64,000 nt of DNA from Liopterus haemorrhoidalis (taxonomy: Eukaryota > Arthropoda > Insecta > Coleoptera > Dytiscidae): contig OZ020619.1 in assembly GCA_963971575.1 (NCBI GenBank), positions 20,714,813-20,778,812 of the forward strand. Reading direction: 5' to 3'. The notes under the pieces were generated by a model. It was given only the letters and a program-made list of their open reading frames with translations. It searched no databases and was not told the DNA's origin. The position numbers and the translations under genes are program-made. Numbering within the stretch: position 1 is the stretch's first letter; every line of letters starts with the position of its first letter. Of this stretch, positions 54,716-64,000 are shown piece by piece.

Positions 54716-56544
54716 TTAAAGTCTTCTCCTACCACGTTCTCTCGTTTTGTCACACTGCGCACTACACATATCCCACTCAATGTTTCTCTGTCTCGTAATA
54801 TGACCGAAAAATGATAATTGCAATTTTTTTATTTTGCTGACCACTTGTCTTTTAGTTTTCATTTTTGTCAACACTTCACTGTTGGTCATTTTTGCGGTCC
54901 ACGGAATCTTTAGGGACTTTCGGTACACCCACATTTCACAAGCCTTTATCTTGTTAATATTATTTTTATTCAAAATCCAACTTTCACAACCGAATGTCAG
55001 AATACTCCACAAATAACTGTTTATTATTTTATTTTTAGTTGTCACATTAATGTTTCTGTTTGTGAGTACTGGTCTTAATTTAGAGAACGCACTTTTAGTT
55101 AACTCTATCCTTGCTCTTATGTCCGCATCTACTCTTCCATTACCTGTATAATGCTCCCAAGGTATTTGTAACTTTTTATTCTTTCTAATTTATTACCGTT
55201 GATGTTTAAAATACGAGGTGCATTGTTGTTCTCTTTTTTAGATATAACCATGTACACAGTTTTGCTAAGGTTTAATTTTAATCCCCATTCTTCACTGGTT
55301 TCTTGAACTTTAGTGAGTAATTCAGTCATCTCTTCTTCGTTCTCCGCAATCAACAGTGCATCATCAGCATATCTAATATTATTATAGCATCTTCACAAAA
55401 TATTTACACCTCCTATGTTCACAATATGTTGGAAAATTTGTTCGCTATAACAATTAAACAAGTCTGGTGACATTATACATCCTTGTCTGACTCCTTTTTT
55501 CACTTGTTTATATTCTGAAATACAATTCTCAATTCTTACGGCCGATGCTTGCATTTCATAAAGATTGTTGATGAGTCTTAAATCCTTGCTGTCTATTTTT
55601 ATACCTTGTAGCATTTTTATTAATTTATCATGCAATACATTATCAAAGGCCTTACTATAATCGATGAAGCATATGTGCAGGTTCTTGTTCACTTCCAGGC
55701 TTCTATCAATTAGAGTTCGTAACATGAATAATGCATTCTTGTACCTTTGCCCGATATAAACCCTGTCTGTGTGTCTGTTATTTCCGATTTTACTTTGTTT
55801 CTTATTCTTTCCAGTATTACTTTTAGTATGATTTTCATTGTGTGGCTCATCAAACTAATCGTCCTAAATTGATCGCATGTTGTAGCGTTTTGTTTTTTTT
55901 CGGAGTGGTATACATACTGATTTAGTTAGTTCTACTGGAATGTTTCCTGTATCATAAATTAAATTGGCAAATTTGGTCAACATGTCTATTCCTTTTTCTC
56001 CGAGGCATCTTATCATGTCAACAGTAACGTCGTCTGGACCTGCTGCCTTGTTTCTTGCCAAACTTTTGATTGCCTTCTCAATTTCCTCCTTCATTATTGC
56101 TGGACCTTCCTCTACTACACCAGTGACCTGTTGTAAATTTCTCTCATTATCCTCGTACAGTTCCGAAATATAATCCTCCCAACACTTAAGCTTTTCTTCT
56201 TTTGTAAATAATTTCTTGCCTGTGTTATTTTCCAGATATCCTGTTGCATAAACATTTTTTCTTTGACATAACTCTTCAATTTTTTTGTAAACTCCGTGAC
56301 TGTGTACCTTGTTTAATTCATCAATTTCTTTACATTTCTCGTTTAACCATTTTTCTTTGGCTAGTTTGATACATCTTTGCAGTTTTACATCTATTTCTGC
56401 GTATTGGGGTGTGTTCTTATTTTTTCTTCGCTCTTCGAACAGAAGCTTTATTTCTTCTGTAACTCTTTTTCCTCTTTTTGTACTGACTTCCTTGGAATAT
56501 GTGTTTTTATTGTCGTTAAAATGCATTTTTTTATTTTCTCCCAA
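54716..56544 (-). pseudogene. RTE LINE reverse transcriptase region, several frameshifts
   Basis: Open pieces 56544-55864, 55725-55393, 55353-55129 and 55045-54716. Motifs in order: SLARNKAAGPDDVTVDMIRC, ICFIDYSKAFDNV, VKKGVRQGCIMSPDLFN, RYADDALLIAE (YADD, near 55370), LNLSKTVYMV, and the C-terminal FGCESWILNKNNINKIKACE and LSFFGHITRQRN. Lesions near 55870, 55390 and 55100. Confidence 0.92.
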
Positions 56545-57506
56545 ACATTGTCAACGTTTTCTCCTACATCTATTTTGCATGGTTGTACCGTTTTTTTAAC
56601 CCGATCCAGCAGCTCCTCATTGTCTCGTATTATATTATAATTCCAACCGATTTTTACGTTTCTTTTAGATTCAATTTTCTTCAACTTCACATTTATAGTA
56701 CTGACAAGTAGTCTATGATCAGATTTGCAATCAGCGCTTGGATAAGTCACTGTATTTCTAAGGGCATTCCTATATCTCTTATTTATAGTTATATAATCAA
56801 TTTGATTTCTTGTTCTACCTGTTGGGCTTATCCACGTCCATAATCTTCTAGGATGATGTTCAAACCAGGTATTTGTAATTATTTGTTCATTTCTTTTGCA
56901 CCAGTTAACCCAGTTGTCTCCCCTGTCGTTTCTATTTCCGATTCCGAAGTCTCCTACGATATCTTCCTCCCTTCCTTTTCCTACCTTAGCGTTCAAATCT
57001 CCCAATACAAATATAATTTCATGTTTTTTACATTGCTTCATTGCCTCATCAATTTCTTCGTAGAATTTTTCGACTTCCTCATCTGAATAGTCCGTTGTGG
57101 GTGCATATACTTGGATTATAGAAATTTTTCTGGGGGTTGTATCAAATTTAACCAACAGAACCCTATCAGAAATTGGGTAAAATCCGCCAATTTTTGACAT
57201 AAATTTATTTCGTATAATTACCGCAACTCCATTGGCATGCTTTTCCCCTCCTGAGTATATAATTCTACCATTGTTGATTTTCATGTTTCCTGACCCTGTC
57301 CATCTTGTTTCACTGATGCCGAGAATGCTTACATTTAATTTTTCCATTTCTTCTACAACGTTCTGTAACTTTCCTGCCTGATATAGAGTTTTTACATTCC
57401 ATGTTCCCAGTTTAAATAAATGTTTTTTGTTTTTATTCTTGCATTTTGCATAATTATTGCGTTCCATGATATTACTAGGCCTATGTAATAGACAGTAGCT
57501 GGCCAT
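56448..57506 (-). pseudogene. RTE LINE apurinic-like endonuclease region
   Basis: 352 codons from ATG 57506. Motifs: GTWNVKTLYQAGKL, ILGISETRWTGSG (catalytic E), VLLVKFDTTPRKISIIQVYA, VLGDLNAKVG (D/N), NQIDYITI, SADCKSDHRLL (SDH). All endonuclease motifs are kept; a frameshift near 56500 breaks the link to RT. Confidence 0.92.
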
Positions 57507-57639
57507 TGCTTTCTGTCTTATTTCTTATTTCAGAAAAATATGCATAGTTTAATTTTATGTGAAATTCGCTTAATTGGGGCAGCCGCTTAATTGGGTCAAA
57601 ATGCCTAAGTCCCGATGTGTCCCAGAGGGTTCCAACCAA

Positions 57640-58161
57640 CCCTATTCTGGGGAAGTGTTTTAACTTTGTTCCAAGACTTCACTTCTTTCGCTTAATTCGC
57701 TACACTTAATTTGTTACACTATACTTAATTTTTAAAAATTAGTAGATTGTTATGCTACGACTGCTCTTTTTCTGTGTTGCGGGTTTCAATCAAATGTTTG
57801 TGTGGTGATCTTATTTTATTCTCTTTTTATAATATGACCTATATATCCACATCCATTTCCTTTTTTTCACTTTTACTTCAATTACATTTACTTCAATTAA
57901 TTAAAAACTGTTACATACGGGCTTTATATATAATTTGCATTTACAGGGTGAAATTGATACATTTATACATAAAAATATATTATTATTTATTTTTCGTACG
58001 TTTTCAGGTATGCCATGTACTAAAACGAGAACAAAAATTAATTTCAAATACATGATTTTGTTTGTTTGGTATTCACAACAATTAACAAGGCAGAAACCCT
58101 TATGTACGTCTATGTAATCAGCTGTGTTCTCGCGCAGCATTGATGACGTATTTTATGATGC
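57640..58161. other. Inner right part of the Tc1/mariner-type element, no coding signal
   Basis: AT-rich sequence between the pogo remnant and the right inverted repeat. Small open frames on both strands show no recognised motif. Confidence 0.4.
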
Positions 58162-58192
58162 CCTGGCATGAAGTTATCCTGAACGTACTCTA

Positions 58193-58558
58193 CTGTTTTT
58201 CTCTCCACTTTAATTGTTCTTTCTCCACTTAAATTGTTCTTTCTCTTCTTAAATGTTTCAGAATAGAGGTATATATTATTTTACTACCGTGTACTGCCGG
58301 TTATGTATCGCGAAATTTATCAACGATTTTCGACCAAACGAATCACTTCCGAACTTTTTTCAGCACGCCATTGGATTCAGCGATACTTTCTGTATAGGTA
58401 TGCCTAATTTCATAGTTTCAGGATGTCTTAATCAAATAGAATAATTTTTCAGAATAGAGGTATACTAGGGGTACAAACGTAAATTAATTAACCGATTTGG
58501 ATAATCCTTTGAACATTGTATGTATAGATTAGAACTTCCCGAGTATTATTGGCTATAC
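58193..58558 (+). repeat. Composite repeat continuation after the Tc1/mariner-type insertion
   Basis: CTGTTTTTCTCTCCACTTTA then repeated TTGTTCTTTCTCCACTTAAA, continuing the composite copy interrupted at 42588. From about 58255 the sequence diverges (TTTCAGAATAGAGGTATA occurs at 58256 and 58451) and is not recognised. Confidence 0.6.
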
Positions 58559-58620
58559 CAGTGTTTCTCAACCGGGGTGCCACGACACTCTCAGCGGGGT
58601 GCCACCAATTTGAAAAATTA
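58559..58620. mobile_element. hAT-type element left end, partner not found
   Basis: CAGTGTTTCTCAACCGGGGT followed by GCCACGACACTCTC. This terminus class matches 39487; no matching right end is visible downstream. Confidence 0.5.
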
Positions 58621-58699
58621 TTTCAACGTTAAATTGCTCAGAACTTCCTGTTTGTTATAGGCTAATGATAATAATAATAATAATTTTTACTGACGTTTC

Positions 58700-59060
58700 G
58701 TAGATGTACCGCGGGCGCGCCCGAGGTGCGTCACTTCGATAACCACGTGACAGATAAAAAACGAGTGGATAGGGATAGAGATTGGGATTGGGATTGGGAT
58801 AGTGATTGTGATTGTGATTGTGATAATAATAATAAAGTAATAATGATTATTATAAGAATAATTGTTGCTGACATTTCGAGGACGTTCAGGCGGTTGTGCC
58901 CGCGGTGCGTCACTTCATTAACCACGTGACAGGCAAAAAACGAGTCGCGAAGCGACGAGTTTTATAATCGACAAGTGCGGCAAAATGTCTTATTATATTA
59001 AAACGAGTCGCGAAGCGACGAGTTTTGTGAACGTAGGGGGAGAAGCCTGGCATAGCCGGG
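58700..59060. repeat. Direct repeats with GTCGCGAAGCGAC palindromes
   Basis: GGTGCGTCACTTC...AACCACGTGACAG...AAAAAACGAGT occurs at 58723-58765 and 58898-58945. ACGAGTCGCGAAGCGACGAG, containing the palindrome GTCGCGAAGCGAC-like core, occurs at 58941-58961 and 59004-59023. A GATTGG/GATTGTGATTG microsatellite lies at 58780-58825. Class unknown. Confidence 0.7.
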
Positions 59061-59509
59061 CTGAGGCCCCTAGTTTAACATATTTTTATTAAAAACACAA
59101 AAAATGCGTTATTTTCCGAAAACATAATCTGATCAAAAATTCCTGTTGTACTATTCCGGTTCACACAAAAGTGCATTACTTAGAATTTTTTCAGATTTTT
59201 AGTTTAAACTACAGGGTGTGGGACAAAAAACTTTTTTTGCACAATTTTGGCAAAAATCGCGTCAAAATAATTTATTTTGCAAAAATAAAATTTTTACCGT
59301 TAATCCACGTACTAAGGGCTTTCATTTGATACCCTACTCAGAATTTAAAAAAAATATATTTTTTTTTTTCGATGAGCACATATTTGTTTATATTTTTAGG
59401 GGGATATGTTTTTTAGATGTTTTAGTATTTTTCATATGTGCGGGTCAAAGAGCTGTATAAGCATGCCAAATTTCAACTCCCTAGGTTTAGCCGTTTACAA
59501 TTTTTACCG

Positions 59510-59572
59510 AACAGACAGACAGACAGACAGACAGAGAGACAGACCGACAGACAGACAGACAGACAGACGACA
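59510..59572. repeat. (CAGA)n / (TCTG)n microsatellite
   Basis: About 15 tetranucleotide steps with a few interruptions (GAGAGACAGACCGACA). A shorter version lies at 38930-38957 in copy A. Confidence 0.95.
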
Positions 59573-60289
59573 AAATGACGGTATAAGGGTTTTTTGGTCA
59601 TACCTACAAAATTCTAAAAATGTAAATATTGAGTTACGACGATCTTCGTAGGATGGGTGAATTTGACATAATTCTCCAAATTTCATCTGCACTTTGTGTT
59701 CTATAATTATTTAACCGCGGTAAGAAGCGTGTGAGAATAAAATAAATAAATTAACACTTCATGAATTTATATCAAAATTTAAAAAATGGTGAATAGAAAA
59801 AATCTACGACAGACGACAAAATGACGGTATAAGGGTTTTTTGGTCATACCTACAAAATCCTAAAAATACCGAATTGTTATCGCAAACCGGCTGTTGTTTA
59901 GGACATGCAGGTGTGCGTTATCACTTGTGTTCTGTTTACCGTTCACGGTCGCAGGCAGGCGGGAAACTGTTCACGATTCAAACGTTTACGTTGCGTTTTT
60001 AATTTATCTTATGCTTTCTTTAATTCTTTGTACACTTCACTTCTTTATTATTTTTTTACTTTAGCGCTTAACGTTTACACTTTACTGGTTTCTCCTCTGT
60101 TTATATTTCATTTACTTCATATTTTCCACTTCATACATACATATGTTATTATATTATTGTTCTTTTCGACTTTAAACTGTTATACGCAACTTTATTACTG
60201 TTTTTCTCTCCACTTTAATTGTTCTTTCTCCACTTAAATTGTTCTTTCTCCACATTTATTGTTCTTTCTCCACTTTTATTACTTTCACT

Positions 60290-60447
60290 CAGTGGCGGAT
60301 TAAGCCTTCGCCGGGCCCAAGACATTTTTGATTTACGGGCACTCAACCTAGTGGCGTTCAAAGGAGAAGGGGAAGGGTTCGTTGGACCCTTGAAAATTAC
60401 GGGCCCAAGACAATTGTCTTTTTTGTCTTTGCGAAAGTCCGCCACTG
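60290..60447. mobile_element. hAT MITE CAGTGGCGGA (copy B), shared insertion
   Basis: Same ends and same CTTTCACT duplication (60282-60289, 60448-60455) as 42181-42336. Confidence 0.92.
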
Positions 60448-60506
60448 CTTTCACTCCACTTTTTACTCACTGTTTCTCACATAACTTCCACTTTACTTAC
60501 AACTCT

Positions 60507-60820
60507 CAGAGGCGGATTTAAGGACGGGCGCACCGGACGCGCGCCCTGGGCCTTGACTTCTGAAGGGCCCCGCAAAACCCCATCTTTCCACTAATGACAC
60601 CAAGTTTTGTTTCATATGTATAATTTTAATTATTTACAAGTTTACAATCGGCGGTAAAACCTATTAGTATGTTTATATTCGCTTATTTATTTAAAAATAT
60701 GGTTATATATTTAAAAAAAGAGAGATACAGGGAAAATAAATGACCCTGTATCTCTCTTTTTTAAGGGGCCCAATATTTTCTCGTGCGCCCGGGGCCTCAA
60801 CCAGCCTTAATCCACCCCTG
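60507..60820. mobile_element. hAT MITE CAGAGGCGGATTTAAGG, full copy
   Basis: Starts CAGAGGCGGATTTAAGGACG and ends CCTTAATCCACCCCTG. Flanks ACAACTCT (60499-60506) and ACAGCTCT (60821-60828) match at 7 of 8. The inner GAGATACAGGG near 60722 is mirrored at 60745. Partial copies lie at 42396, 32205 and 24951. Confidence 0.88.
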
Positions 60821-60899
60821 ACAGCTCTTCACTTTCAACTTTGTCTCACTTTCAACTTTACACTACTTTCGCAACAGCCATCAACTGTTCCACTATTCC

Positions 60900-62530
60900 T
60901 GTTCCCATTAGTGTACATTATTTATAATTTTTCAGATTTTAGATTAACCCCTCTGAGAGTAAAAAATTGTTGTTTTATCCGATTTAAAATGTTGTATTTG
61001 ATACCGTACCTAAAACTTTTAAAAAATATTAATTTATCGTTAAATTATATATGCACCGTATTGCTTATATTTTTCCCGTGATGTGTTTTTTGGTCTTGAG
61101 TACCCCAAAAACAATTATCAGATACCCCCAAAACATTCAAAAACATGTTTTTAAGAAATACATTTTTCCTGAAATTGAACTTGTGTCCTTTCCAGGAAAA
61201 AATTCTGGATTCTGAGCCCACTTAAGAAAAAAAAATTGTCCTCGGAGACCCCCGCCAGATAAAATTCTGTATGTGCGCCTTTGTTAAGTTGCATCTGACT
61301 TGTAACAATTTATTGTAACATAGTTCTTAACCTTGATACTTTGTCTCGCATCAATAAATGTCCCGAAAAATGCCTTGGATCTGTAAAGCCGTATCGTTTC
61401 CAAATCAAGTTTTATTATATCTGAAATAGCCTCGTAAGCTTTGTGATGTCCAAAACGTCCAACTCTGGAAATATTTTTTTATCATTTACACATGAAAATA
61501 CAAGTGATGACCTAAAAAAAAAAGTCCTCACTTCTAAAATATGTTTTTCTCCAACCAATTCTGGGGGGGGGGGGGTAACTGGGGTCCAAAGCAACGGTTG
61601 CGGGTGGACGGGCCCCTCCGGAATACCCGTTATCTTCGCCACTGATTAAGATAAAGATTATGATTGAGAAATTGAGAAGTATAAAAATTGCAATCAAAAG
61701 AAAAAAAATATTTATTATTATTTTTTTAATATTTCTAGATTTTTTAAAATCTCTAGGAATTTTAATCTTTTGTTAAAAAAAACTGGTGGCCTCCCCCAAC
61801 CCGGCCCTCTTGTTGTCTGGGATGTTTATAAATGATCACCCTATTGTAACCTGCTTGCTTTGAATAAATATTTTTATAATCTTTAATTTGACTTATTTAA
61901 TTTGCGCGTAAGAATTTTTTGTAACATTTTTTTGCTCAAGTAATTTTGTTGCGATAAAACGGTGGACGTCACAAAAGACCTGCTAGTCATTGCTGTGCAG
62001 TGTACAGAAGTGGTCAGTTGTAATGTGCTGTTAGTAGGCTATATAACAGTAAGTCAGTAAGCTATTATATTTAAATTATTACATTGTTTTTTTGTATAAA
62101 AAATATGAATGTATATGAAAATATGTTGGAGGAAGATATTATGTAGTACTAATACTCAAATTCTGTTTCCATTTTATTTATTACATGCTCTAAATTTATT
62201 TTTAATTGGTGTTTTAATTATATTATTACAAGTATTGTAATAATTGTGGTTAAGATAGAAAACAAATATGCTGAAGACAATTGGTGTTAATAGAAACAAA
62301 ACCAAAAAAAAAAATAATGGCCCAGTTTAGCTAACTATTTAAATTCGTTATTCCCTCAATAAATGTAAAAATTCCCTTTTCTATCTGAGAATTCCATTCA
62401 TAACCGCTATTTAAATAAATTATAAAACAAAACATACATTAATAATGAAAAAATACAAGAAGAACATTCTACAAAAATCAAAAGGACAATAAACGTATAA
62501 ACATATTATTATGTTGAAAAATAAAACATC
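60900..62530. other. Mostly unassigned sequence with a hAT-like right end
   Basis: At 61560-61646 a G run and TTATCTTCGCCACTG resemble the right end of CAGTGGCG-type hAT elements, with a GTCCTCACTT block as in 9990; no left end was found. 61860-62530 is AT-rich without recognised features. Confidence 0.4.
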
Positions 62531-62537
62531 GTTATAG

Positions 62538-62975
62538 TTGTATAAAAGCAAGTTTTTGATAGATAGTAAAACTACATTATTTTTTAAAAGAAAACATTTC
62601 CATCTTATGAAGTTTTGTATCTCATATTTTACAACGTCTACGTCTATGGCTTGCAAACTGCTTCTAAAAACACAAATTGCATTTAATGATTGCTCTCCAT
62701 TCTTTTTTTCTTTTGTTTATGTTATGTTGTTGACAACAACAAATAATATTTCGGCATTTGCGTTCGAGTGGGGCAAAACAAGTATAAGCTCAACCAATCT
62801 GACCGTGTTTGTTATTGCTAAACTCTCATTCTTTTTTGCGATCTTCATTGAAGTTCACTTTTTATACGTTCTGCTAACCATATTCAACGGGTGTGAAAAC
62901 AAAATTATAATTCGTTTCGTTAGGGTTCCTTATTATTTGCTATGGGCATATATAGCCAGTGTTGAGCATAGATAA
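62538..62975 (+). CDS. Unrecognised hydrophobic ORF, up to 145 aa, doubtful
   Basis: The more protein-like part starts at an internal methionine (MACKLLLKTQIAFNDC) and continues SFVYVMLLTTTNNISAFAFE and FFFAIFIEVHFLYVLLTIFN, two or three possible membrane spans. Length is notable for such AT-rich DNA, but its C-terminus runs into a hAT-like terminus (CAGTGTTGAGCATAGATAAC at 62957), so at least its end is transposon sequence. It may be chance, or a remnant of a membrane protein. Confidence 0.25.
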   Translation: MYKSKFLIDSKTTLFFKRKHFHLMKFCISYFTTSTSMACKLLLKTQIAFNDCSPFFFSFVYVMLLTTTNNISAFAFEWGKTSISSTNLTVFVIAKLSFFFAIFIEVHFLYVLLTIFNGCENKIIIRFVRVPYYLLWAYIASVEHR

Positions 62976-63120
62976 CTTAAAATGTTATCTAGTCAAAGAT
63001 AAGCTAATACCACCTTTTTGTGATCTAAACAAAGATAAAGATAATTAAAAATATAATGATCTAGAAAAGATAAGATAATAGATACCCATAGTAGATATAC
63101 ATAGATAAGATAAACCCCCT
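62957..63120. mobile_element. Possible hAT-like end with AGATAA-rich interior
   Basis: CAGTGTTGAGCATAGATAAC start, then many AAAGATAAGATAA steps. No right end identified. 63120-63251 is plain. Confidence 0.4.
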
Positions 63121-63251
63121 CCACATTTTTATGACGTGAAACTCAAATTATCCATGATAAATTCATCATATCGCTTACATCCAAGGGGGAATCAGTTAAA
63201 CGTATCTCGTTTAATAAATATTATTGATTCATATTTACATATATGTATACC

Positions 63252-63589
63252 TAGGGTGACCATCCGTCCCAGTTTTCCGGGATTGTCCCAGTTTTAGGTC
63301 AATTGTCCCGGTGTCCCGAAAAATGTTCTCGGGATGCCCGATTGTCCCGGTTTTTGATGTGAGGACTTTGTTTTTGCTCTTCCCTTTGAATTTGGGGGAG
63401 GTGAGGACCTTTTTTTTTTTTTGTTCTTCACTTTGAATTTGAGAGGTGAGGACCTTTTTTTTTGCTCTTCACTTTGAATTTGAGAGGTGAGGACCTTTTT
63501 TTTTGCTCTTAACTTGGATCTGGGAGGAAACAAAGACCTTTTTTTTTCCCTGTGTCCCGGTTTCCCTTCACTGAAATCTGGTCACCCTA
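63252..63589. mobile_element. hAT MITE TAGGGTGACCA, perfect 8-bp duplication, with internal tandem repeats
   Basis: TAGGGTGACCATCCGTCCCA at the left, TGGTCACCCTA at the right. TGTATACC is duplicated exactly (63244-63251, 63590-63597). The interior has four steps of GAGGTGAGGACCTTTTTTTT then GCTCTTCACTTTGAATTT (63360-63530), and TGTCCCGG repeats. 63598-64000 shows nothing recognised. Confidence 0.93.
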
Positions 63590-64000
63590 TGTATACCTAG
63601 TTTTGTCATTTGCAGTACTTCACAAATTAGTAACTATGTCACAAAATGGGATGCAGTGCTGCCGCCTCGCGATTGGTTTCCTTTTATTTGAATTTAGCAT
63701 GTGGTTTTTTTTTTTAAATTGTATTTTGGAAGTATAAATTAAGTTTTCAAAGTAAGAAAATGTTTCACATTAAAACTACAAGTCAATATTTATTAATTAA
63801 AATTCTTATTTTATACATTTAATACGTCATTATTTTTGCAGAACAATATATTGTTCTTATTTTATCTATTATTGATTTTCATTTCGCCTGTCAAAAAACG
63901 AAAAAATTAAGAATGTGACTGTAATGGTTCCAGTTTGGAGCAAAATAATACACCATTATGCATTCTGAAACAAAATATTAATGTTTACTTAGTTTTAATT

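Larger units (their letters stand above)
54586..57531 (-). mobile_element. RTE-clade LINE, near full length, 10-bp target duplication
   Basis: AGAAAAATAT is duplicated at 54576-54585 and 57532-57541. Single ORF on the - strand: APE endonuclease then reverse transcriptase; the 3' end is a short GATGATGAT run typical of RTE elements. The ORF starts about 25 nt from the 5' end, so the copy is close to complete although frameshifted. It inserted in the pogo remnant, independently of the LTR element 180 bp away. Confidence 0.9.
43025..57632 (+). mobile_element. pogo/Tigger remnant split by LTR and RTE insertions
   Basis: The left end has CTGTCGATTCCGCTTAATTG then GGCC and further CGCTTAATTGGGGCA repeats to 43170. 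Sequence just before and after the LTR element (43241-43306 and 54404-54440) joins into one reading frame ending in a stop. After the RTE element, TTCGCTTAATTGGGGCAGCC resumes at 57568, ending at about 57632 in GTGTCCCAG, where a full right end would continue. The catalytic part is deleted. Confidence 0.6.
42589..58190 (+). mobile_element. Tc1/mariner-type element (TA-flanked), inflated to 15.6 kb by nested insertions
   Basis: GAGTACGTTCAGGATAACTT then CATGCCAGG (29 bp) at 42589-42617 is repeated inverted at 58162-58190. TA flanks both sides (42587-42588, 58191-58192). The uninterrupted sequence, ACTTTATTACTGTTTTTCTC, is present at 42098 and 60193 with a single TA, so the target is certain. 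Inside are a transposase start fragment (42863-42985), a pogo remnant, an LTR retrotransposon and an RTE LINE. Confidence 0.85.
59080..60700 (+). repeat. Composite repeat, copy B
   Basis: Uninterrupted counterpart of copy A: ATTTTCCGAAAACATAATCT, TTTAAACTACAGGGTGTGGG, (CAGA)n at 59510-59572, an extra ~200-bp segment with a second GACAAAATGACGGTATAAGG (59815), then CAGGCGGGAAACTGTTCACG through TTACAATCGGCGGTAAAACC. It contains empty sites for the hAT element at 39054 and the Tc1/mariner-type element at 42589. Confidence 0.88.

Noticed and set aside
62041..62100. First exon of a host gene with donor near TAACAGTAAGTC
   Set aside because: No reading frame, downstream exon or homology supports it.

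Overview
This window is AT-rich eukaryotic nuclear DNA, most likely from an insect (inference). It has intron-split genes, canonical GT/AG exon borders and a dense set of animal-type transposons: hAT, Tc1/mariner, pogo, PIF/Harbinger, RTE, an RNase H-bearing LINE, and Ty3/gypsy. No prokaryotic features, rRNA genes or CRISPR arrays are visible. The species cannot be named from this sequence.

Two host genes can be supported, and they are convergent. (1) On the + strand from the left edge to 13043 are seven coding exons of an SLC17-family solute transporter (MFS fold). Its 5' exons lie outside the window. (2) On the - strand, 22589 down to 17279, are five exons of a PIG-X homologue, the stabilising partner of the first GPI-anchor mannosyltransferase in the ER. 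It carries a one-base frame problem at the start of exon 4. Introns of both genes are packed with short inverted-repeat transposons, many with intact target-site duplications (TSDs).

From about 22.9 kb to the right edge I find no convincing host gene; nearly all recognisable sequence is repeat. 23-26 kb holds a LINE fragment, a tRNA-related SINE whose tail resembles the LINE tail, and hAT and gypsy debris. 26.1-32.1 kb is bounded by the two ends of a pogo-like transposon, itself filled by other repeats. 27.0-36.6 kb carries arrays of a roughly 290-bp tandem repeat in both orientations, including a long, nearly identical inverted pair. 38.2-42.6 kb and 59.1-60.8 kb are two copies of one composite repeat, so that one serves as the empty-site reference for insertions in the other.

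The most striking block is 42.6-58.2 kb, a set of nested insertions readable from TSDs. A TA-flanked Tc1/mariner-type element (42589-58190) contains a pogo/Tigger remnant. Into that remnant inserted an 11.1-kb Ty3/gypsy LTR retrotransposon (43307-54399) and a 2.9-kb RTE LINE (54586-57531). The LTR element has unusually long LTRs (2934 bp) that differ at only about seven positions, so it is young, yet its pol gene already has three frame-breaking deletions.

The right end (60.8-64 kb) holds hAT-type miniature elements, one hydrophobic ORF of unknown status, and otherwise featureless AT-rich DNA.
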